Notes under the pieces: generated by a model
The model's input: only the letters and a program-made list of their open reading frames with translations
What the model was told of the DNA's origin: nothing
Databases searched by the model: none
DNA from: Siderastrea siderea
Taxonomy: Eukaryota; Cnidaria; Anthozoa; Scleractinia; Rhizangiidae
Assembly (NCBI GenBank): GCA_964030785.1
Contig: OZ034970.1
Span: forward strand, 18,808,134 to 18,872,133
DNA: 64,000 nt
Reading direction: 5' to 3'
Made by a program: the position numbers and the translations under genes
Part shown: piece after piece, positions 56,590 through 64,000 of the stretch
Layout of the letters: every line of letters begins with the position of its first letter
Numbering within the stretch: position 1 is the first letter of the stretch

Positions 56590-57300
56590 CCTCTCACTTG
56601 GTAACGATATATCGACGACATTTTCTCCCTCTGGGATACCAGCAGAGAGGATTTAACTCAGTTCATTGATCTAGCAAATAAACATCACCCGACTATCAAG
56701 TTCACGGCTGAAATTTCTCATACAGAAACTACTTTCCTGGACACCAGCGTTTACAAAGGCGAAAGATTCACGAATGAATCAGTGCTTCACATACGCACCC
56801 ACTACAAGCCTACTGAAACATTTCAATACACACATTTCTCCTCGTGTCACCCACCAGGGGTTAAGAAAGGTTTTATCAAAGGAGAGGCCTTAAGACTGCT
56901 AAGAACGAATTCCTCTAAAACAGCGTTTGAGGAAAAAATCAAACTCTTCCAGTCTCATCTCATTGATAGAGGTTACCCAGAGGGTCTTGTCCAAAGAACT
57001 CTCTCGGAAGTAAATTTTGAAAATAGAAAGCAGGCCCTACTACCTAAACCTAAAGCAAACAGGAGAATCTTGCCTTTTGTTACACAATATCACCCAGCAG
57101 TGCCAAACGTGAAACAAATACTCATGAAACACTCCCATTTAATAGAAAACAACCATTGCTAAAAGAAATATTCAAAGAACCTCCCCTAATATCATACAAA
57201 AAGGGTAGGTCCCTCAAAGACATACTCGTGAGATCCAAACTATGAGAATGGCTTTAACACGTGCGCAAGAGTCGTGCAGGCCTGTCTACTTATTTTTAAC
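56590..57300 (+). repeat. PLE0 3'-end tandem duplicate, second copy
   Basis: 711 bp directly following the first copy. It keeps the 17 bp (TQFIDL codons) lost upstream, but TGG-AAA reads TGG-TAA, giving a stop before YIDD. It shares the 1-nt frameshift (ENNHC stop) with the first copy, so the duplication came after that mutation. Confidence 0.93.
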
Positions 57301-57690
57301 TCTGCTGTCTCCGTCTTAAGGCGCATTTTAGTTCGGACCCATCAAACGCCACAGCACCAAGTCAACCATCAAATCAGTGTGAGGACCCTTTCAAGACCCT
57401 AAAACATTCACCTTCCAACTGGACACCAACTCCTGGAAAATTTGCAGCATTTGACTATTACATCTCCAAATGCTGCTGGGAAATCAAAATGCTCGACTTC
57501 AAACTGCGAGTCTCTAAGACAAACCTATCCCACTAGATAAAGAAGCTCTTTTCTCTCTACGACAACGCAAAGACGTTGTAGTCAAACCGGCCGACAAAGG
57601 CGGTGCTGCTGTAGTACGGGCACGTGACCTTTACATCCAGGAAGCTGAAAGACAATTGTCAGACTCAGCCTATTATCAAAAGCTAGATTG
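57301..57690 (+). pseudogene. PLE2 N-terminal part, second half (arm R2)
   Basis: Resumes after PLE0. It carries the LKAHF-like region in a broken frame, then LFSLRQRKDVVVKPAD, ARDLYIQEAERQLSDSAYY and QKLD up to the DT insertion. Confidence 0.7.
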
Positions 57691-58374
57691 TAGTGGGGCG
57701 GATATGTGCAGATTTTGCCCTGAATTGTTCATTTTGCGTTCAAAGCACCAAATTCTCAGAAATGATAGAATTTTTTATAGTTGTAAATACTTGATATACT
57801 GCCATCGCAAAATTTTCTGCATAAGTGAGTTTTGAACTTTTTCCAAAATGGTCGCCAAATTGACCAGAAGTGGAATTTGAGATTACCGGAGGTGTCCTTT
57901 TTTCTACTTAAATTAATTCTGATGTTGGATAAAACGAGTCCTTGCCTATTTTCAACAATTTGCACTTGGAAAATAATGCATTACTATGACTATTTGGTCA
58001 AATGAAAGCATTTTCTTCTAAGACGGAAATGAAATTATCCTTAAACTGGAAGAAATATTGATGCTGAGAAGTAACAAAAAATAAAGATATTGTTTCTGAC
58101 CTATGATGTTTTTTCGTTTTTAGTATGTACACAATGATTGGAAGAAATTTGTATAATACCCAGAATGCTTCTGTGTATTACCCAGAATGCTCTATAATTT
58201 GCAAATCAGATCCGCCATCTTTGTTCAGATCGCCATGTGTATGACTGCTAACGCAAACCGTAAGTATCCACCCAACCAGTGTACTGTTTTAAGAAGAAAA
58301 ACTTGATAGAATAAAATATAAACTGTAAGGAATTTATATAACATACAGACATTTCAGTGAAACTTAGGAAAAAT

Positions 58375-60855
58375 GGGTGACGGGCGTGTCCGGCTCCCAC
58401 ACGCGTGTCTTAGCCTTTTAAAATGGCTTAAAAATGTAAGCCAGAAGTTGTAACTGCAGTTTTGATTTCTGATTCTCTTTCTAGTGTCTAAAAGAGTACC
58501 AGGCCTGCGCGCCTCCTGCGCGCCTGGTTTAGCCTTTCTAGAGTTTTGAATTGTTCTCACGAGTATATTTTTGACGGAACGGTCTCTTTTGTACGATATT
58601 AGGGGCGGTTCGTTGAAAATGTCGTTTAGCAACAGGAATTCGTTAAAACTCTTACGCGCTTTCACTACAGAGAGATCGATCGTTTGAGAATTCAAATCAA
58701 ACAAGGCAAGAGGCCAATAGCTCCTAGAAAGAACTCCAGCACTGTTGTAAATAAGAAACCACATTTCAATAAGTTAACGCACTCGGCGCCTAGTGAAAAC
58801 ATTGTAACGCTTGAGCGTGTACATAAGGTAGCCGAAAGCATCAACAAGAAAATTTCAGAGTTCGGCGAAATGATGTCAAAACTAGATGACATGCAGAATA
58901 AACATGTTGAACTGTATACAAGTCTCTTTTCTGAGTCCCAATACGAATACGGGTCCACTAAGAAACCATCCAAAGCAAACTCAATAAAAGGAAAATCAAA
59001 AAAGCCAACAAAAATCAATTCACTTAAAGAAAAGACAAAAACGCCACCCAAGGTCAGCTCAACAAATAGGGGAAAAGAAGGCAGAAAAACGAAACAAAAA
59101 AATTTAAAAACACCTTTAGAGGCAAACAAAAAACACATAAAAAACCTCTCGGATAAAAAGCTTACAAATGACCAGATTAACTTGCTGGCGAAAGGGTAAA
59201 ATACATTCCCACTCCCGTGACAAACGAGATGCAAACCAAAAAACAACTTTTGCGTGACGTCGATCATTTCGCGAGAAGAATGTGTCTCCAATACATTTTT
59301 CACGGGGAAAACACAAAACCTCATCCTTTCCATGTTAAATCTACATGGAAGCCACAAGTACAACCATCCATAGCCCTTGAAAGCTATTTAGAAGAGGTCA
59401 AAATTAAACTGGCAGAACTAGAACTCAAAAATCCAAAGGATAATCTTAATCCCGCTGAACGCGAGACACTTAACACCCTAAGGCGTGACACCAACATTAA
59501 CCTTAAAAAGGCTGACAAAGGAACTACATCTGTAGTTCTAAACATTGAGGACAAAGAAGGTCAAACCCAGCTAGATAACAGGGAACACTATAGACCTCTT
59601 GTGAACCCTTTGGTTTTCAACAGCTTATTAGCGGACTCTATCTTGGAAACCACATAGATGAAATGACCAAATATGGCTTAGTCAAACACCACAACCGCCT
59701 CATATTCCAACATTCTACACCCTAACAAAGGTACACAAACCGACCCCAGTTGGGAGACCTATTATTCATTCGTCGATAAACTCCTTCAGCCTATGGCACA
59801 ACAATAAAAGTCATATCTAAAAGATACAACTCACTTCATCAATTTCTCAGAGAAAACGAAGGTACCAGAAAACACAATCCTTGTTTCAATGGACGTTATG
59901 AGCTTATGTACAAATATACCACAAGAGGAACTTAGAATAAACATTAAAAAACGAACCTCCTATCCCTACACGACTACTGCAAAGAGCGCTCAAACTTATC
60001 CTAGCGGAGAACTCCTTCCAGTTTACTAGAAAAACTACGTACAAATATATGGGACTGGCACGGGCACCAAAATGGCAGTTGCTTTCGCCAATATTTTCAT
60101 GGCTAAGGTAACCAGAGAAGAAATCACACAGTTCATTGAACAAGCTAACAAACAACATCAAACTATCAAGTCTACAGCTGAAGTATTCAAAACAGAAACA
60201 AACTTTTTGGACAGTACTGTTTACAAAGGTGAAGGATTTAGAAATGAGTCGGTGCTAGATGTACGCACCCATTTTAAGCCCACTGAGACATTTCAGTGCA
60301 CCCATTTTTCAACCTGCCATCCACCAGGAGTGAAAAGAGGCTTCATCAAAGGAGAGGTTCTAAGACTACTCAGAACTAACTCTTCTAAAACACTCTTTGA
60401 AGAGAGGGTCAGAAACTTCAAAACACATCTTCTTGAGACTGGGAGGATGCCCAGAAAACTTAATTCAAATAGCCCTCTCAGAAGTTACTTTTGAAGACAG
60501 GAATCAAGCTCTCCAACAAAAACAAAAACAAGAAAAGAAAATCTTGCCCTTTGTAACGCAATAACACCCAGCAGTGCCTAACTTAAAACTAATACTCATG
60601 AACACTGGCATTTCATTACACAGCAACCGTTGCTAAGCGACATTTTCAAGGAACCTCCCCTCAAAGATATACTCGTGAGAGCAAAACTCTAGAAAGGCTA
60701 AAACACGCGCGCAGGAGGCGCACAGGCCTGTTACTCTTTTAGAGACTAAAAAGAGAATCACAAATCAAAACTGCAGTTACAACGTCTAGCTTAAATTTTT
60801 AAGCCATTTTAAAAGGTTAAGACACGCGCGTGGGAGCCCCGCAGGCCCGTCACCC
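58375..60855 (+). mobile_element. PLE1 insertion with inverted ends (arm R2)
   Basis: As in R1: an inverted 3'-end fragment at 58375-58683 (minus-strand block PPLISYKRDRSVKNILVRT) and a direct 3' end up to GGCCCGTCACCC at 60855. Confidence 0.75.
58684..60692 (+). pseudogene. PLE1 reverse transcriptase pseudogene (arm R2)
   Basis: The front is the longest of the three (58684-59199, 171 residues, to NKKHIKNLSDKKLTNDQI). It is followed by TKKQLLRDVDHFARRMCLQY and INLKKADKGTTSVVLNIED (59217-59657). The back part (60072-60494) has MAVAFANIFMAKVTREEITQ, again without the YIDD segment, then THFSTCHPPGVKRGF. Stops between the parts are shared with the other arms. Confidence 0.75.
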
Positions 60856-61454
60856 TTTTTAAATTTGCTAAAAAAAACTTGACCTGTTGAAAAATTTTGG
60901 GTCAGACATAACCAGCAATCAATTGCATTTGAATGTATAACATGTATCTGTAACTCAAACATATTATAAAAGTCGTTTTTAAGAGTAGGATAGCCAAACA
61001 GGATGTAATTATGATGAAAGAGGCAATATAATTATTATAAAATGGAGAATAAAGAGGTTTTCTAGGCAGATAAAGGTTATTTTACGATTTATACACCACT
61101 TCCGGTTTAAAGTAACGGCCATTTTGAATATTTTATGTATTTGTATCAGTCTTGTGTTCTGTTGCTCCACATTTCAGCAGAATTGTTTATATACTAAAAC
61201 TAGATTCCTCTGCCTGCTTCAGTACCCTTTTCAAAGCAAACAACCAAATATTAGGGCTTTTCTATTAAGTTACAATTCCACTTCCGGTTCAAGATTGCGG
61301 GCATTTTGAAACGCCCTCTTAACTCAGCTTACGTCAAATTTTCGCAGTGGCACTATATCAGATATCCATCAACACGTTAAAAACTATCTTTCCACCAAAT
61401 TTTGTGCTTTTAACAGAAAGTGAAAAATTCGAGCACATATCCGCCCCACTATTG

Positions 61455-61856
61455 TGATCTTACCATGGACCGTAATAAGAAAGTTGCTGAGGTCGTCTAT
61501 GACGCCATTTCTAAACTGGAACGTCCACCATCAACCACCAATTTAATTGTTGACCACCTCCGTGATTCAAAGTTCTACCTACTTCCCAAGATTCATAAAC
61601 CAGGGAACCCGGGCAGGCCTATAGTATCAGCTTGTAACTTTGCTACTGAACTCCTAGCCACTTATCTCGATATGATCACCAAGCCTCTTGTAGAAAACCT
61701 ACCGAGCTACGTCAAAGACACCAATCACATGCTTGACATTGTCGAATCTTTTCGTTTCTCCGGCACCCACAATCACATTATGTGTTCAACATGGACATCA
61801 AGTCATGTTTCGACGCAGCATGGAAGCAAGATTAATCTTCCGTCACAAGACTTTAT
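61455..61856 (+). pseudogene. PLE2 reverse-transcriptase front part (arm R2)
   Basis: The cleanest copy of this part: in one frame to about 61865 it reads MDRNKKVAEVVYDAISKLER, FYLLPKIHKPGNPGRPIVSA and YLDMITKPLVENLPSYVKDT, up to the FSGTHNHI region. An extra CAC near 61772 shifts the DIKS block out of frame. Confidence 0.8.
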
Positions 61857-62131
61857 AATCAAGTGAAATGAACACTAACTTTGCATTTCTCTGATGGTTA
61901 CTTTTTAGCGCGCGTGCGTGTCGTAGATTCATTTTTGACTTTCAAAATTATCCGACGTGCGTTATTGCTTAACACCATTATTTCTCACTGAAGAAGAGAT
62001 TTTTCCGATTTTCTACTTCAAGCGCAGAGACACATTTAAAGTTACATCATGAATATCTCGATTTACATGCGCTATACAGTTTTTATGCAATTTTCCGTTT
62101 AAAGTACTTTCCCACTGTGACTTTAACATCA
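61857..62131 (+). repeat. ~300-bp PLE2 tail-like spacer (arm R2)
   Basis: Matches 32531-32834 and resembles the non-coding tail near 30060-30180. Confidence 0.6.
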
Positions 62132-63805
62132 AGAATGCCACATCCAAGTAACTTCATGAGAAATTTAAAGAGAGAACTCAACAGCAAAGTCAGCCACTAC
62201 CATGAGATATCTAAAAAGGGGGCAGCTTCAGCTGGCAGACAAAATATTTGACAAAACACGGTTTTCCAGCCACCTTGGTTTCCTGAGTAGATGCCTACGC
62301 CACGGGCTAATACCTAATGGATTTCACATCAATTTTCACGACATCGAACCTTTGACAAGGAAACTTCACTCAATACAAGAGGCAAGTAGATATTGTTAGA
62401 AAGCAGTTCTTTCGTTGCCTTATACGTGCAACCATCGTATCCATGCAACATAGATGTCAATCATTAACTATCGCTATTGATGATATCCGCAACGAACTGA
62501 GATCCACATGTAATCACCCAGAGTATCACTGAAAACCTTGAGCTAACTGAACAAGAACCATGTCTTCTTAGGAAGGGTCTTTCGCGTATCCCAACTAGAG
62601 CCCACGATGACGAATACACAGAAAAGCAGACTGCGAAAAGGTTTTCCGCCGTCTCAGTCTGAAGGCGCATTTTAGTTCAGACCCATCAAACGCCAGACCC
62701 CCAAGTCAACCATCAAATAAGTGTGAGGACCTTTTTAAGACCACAAAACATTCACTTTCCAATTGGACACCACCTCGACTAGAAGATGCTCGATTACAAT
62801 TAGCGGGTTACTAAAACAAAACTATCCCCACTAGAAAAAGAAGCCCATTTCTCTTTACGACAACGCAAAGACGTTGTAGCCAAACCAGTGCTGTTATAGT
62901 TTAGGCTCGTGACCTTTACATCCAGGAAGCTGAAAGGCAATTGTCAGACTTAGCTTTTTATCAAAGCTAGATCGTGATCTTACCCTTGATTATAATAAGA
63001 AAGTTGCTCAGGTTGTCCATGACGCCATTTCTAAACGCGAGCTTCCACCAGCAACCACGAATTTGTTTGCTATGGACATCAGCTCATTGTATATCGTTAT
63101 ACCCAATAACAATGGCTTACTAGCACACACACTTAATCAACAAACGTACTTAGCTCAAACCACCTAGCCATTCCCTTGTCTGCCTTGCCGAGCTCGTCCT
63201 TACCCTTAATACCTTCTCCTTCAATGGCGAGTATTACCAACAAACTAGAGGCGTGGCGATGGGAAGCTGTTTCGGTCCGAACTATGCATGTTTATTCGTT
63301 GGCCACATTGAAGAGCAGATTTTTTAGCAGTACAAAGGAAAAACACCTGACCTCTACAAGCGCTACATTGACGAATAGTGAGTGCAGCGTCGGGCACGAA
63401 AGAGGACTTCCTAAATAATTTTATTCCAAGCCTGAAATTCACTTGGGCCATCTCAGACGACAAGCTTCCCTTCCTGGATCTCTATTTGACTCCATCCTCT
63501 AACCGCTTAATCACTACTTTTTACTATAAAGAAACAGACTCTCACTCTTATCTCAATTACTCATCCTCACACCCAGTTGGTTGCAACAACTCAATTCCTT
63601 ATAGCCAATTTCTCCGCCTGAGAAGGATCTGCAGTGAAGAAGAAGACTTAACAACAAGAAGTGAAGAAATGACTTGATTTTTCATACGTGTAAGGATTAT
63701 TCCCATTTTTTACTTCAAGTGCAGAGATACTAATTTACATTTGCATTAAGAATATCTCTTTTACATTGGACGAGTGGATCTCACGGCTTACCAAATTTCC
63801 TAACT
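62132..63805 (+). pseudogene. Second PLE2 copy (arm R2)
   Basis: Contains LADKIFDKTRFSSHLGFL, PNGFHINFHDIEPL, PTRAHDDEYTEK, a KPADKG block with an internal deletion, then ANNXHSLY-like and YIDE followed by a stop where YIDD is expected (63364-63380). The back part is open (63378-63677): LKFTWAISDDKLPFLDLYL and RICSEEEDLTTRSEEM. About 270 bp of the reverse-transcriptase core are missing near 63060 compared with R1. No nuclease domain. Confidence 0.72.
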
Positions 63806-64000
63806 TTCCTCATAGAGCATTAAATCTTTCCCCTCTTAGGGTATGCGTCATCTTTTGGCCAAGATCTTTGTAGGGCTTCCTTTCATCTGCACATGGACAT
63901 CCCTGTGAGCATCCTGTGTAAGGAAAACCAAGACACCAGGACCCAACAAGAAGTGTTACGCATTCTTTATCTCTTCTAGCTACATCACGTCATTAGTGCC
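63806..64000 (+). repeat. End segment shared with arm R1
   Basis: Matches 30201-30400 almost base for base. The unit continues past the window end. Confidence 0.7.

Larger units (their letters stand above)
52688..57300 (+). mobile_element. PLE0: younger Penelope-like element inserted in PLE2 (arm R2 only)
   Basis: It splits PLE2, which resumes at 57301, and is absent from the other three arms. Order: a 304-bp copy of its own 3' end (52704-53007), a nested second PLE with inverted arms, its coding region (54560 on), its 3' end, then a tandem second copy of the 3' end. This matches the pseudo-LTR layout of Penelope elements. A 14-bp string (CTCTGAAGTAAATT) is duplicated at the left junction. 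No endonuclease domain is attached to its own frame. Confidence 0.8.
57691..61451 (+). mobile_element. DT transposon carrying PLE1 (arm R2)
   Basis: The same ends as in R1, starting TAGTGGGGCGG at 57691 and finishing at 61451, with TTG duplications (57688-57690, 61452-61454). Module copies lie at 57841-57876 and 61272-61307. No transposase frame. Confidence 0.75.

Overview
This window is eukaryotic, and most likely from an anthozoan cnidarian such as a stony coral. The pointers are several Penelope-like retroelement (PLE) families of the type common in corals, a dispersed repeat at 30985-31144 that I recognise from coral sequence, cnidarian-type 'KGGH' genes, and the absence of any bacterial gene organisation. 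I see no intact host gene. Nearly everything is mobile-element, virus-relic or satellite DNA, and almost every reading frame is broken.

The main structure is two copies of one giant palindromic unit. Unit 1 runs from 1979 to about 30420 and unit 2 from 31145 to beyond the window end. Each unit reads: PLE2 - A block - B block - satellite - (flip) - satellite - B block - A block - PLE2. The flip points are near 11358 and 46783, inside a ~97-bp satellite. I name the arms L1 (1979-11358), R1 (11359-30420), L2 (31145-46783) and R2 (46784-64000).

The B block (L1 5342-8575; R1 13319-16586; L2 39556-42330; R2 47313-50283) is a decayed Maverick/Polinton (adintovirus-like) segment. It holds a minor-capsid-like gene, an adenain-type protease relic, an unidentified gene behind a TATA box, and an unidentified divergent frame next to the satellite. 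The A block (L1 3191-5306; R1 21386-23519; L2 37386-39522; R2 50319-52479) holds a KGGH-domain gene, a small Cys-containing frame and other unidentified frames. An (AG)n microsatellite separates A from B in every arm.

Outside A lies PLE2. It is split by a DNA transposon (called DT here) that has terminal inverted repeats and a 3-bp target duplication. DT is in turn occupied by another retroelement, PLE1. Two later insertions are each private to one arm. A 4.7-kb non-coding element with terminal inverted repeats (called C) sits in the (AG)n tract of R1. A fresher Penelope element (PLE0), with a nested head-to-head GIY-YIG element, sits in R2.

Left arms share variants with left arms, and right arms with right arms. 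The palindrome therefore seems older than the duplication of the unit. Functions are assigned from motifs read by eye and no database search was possible.
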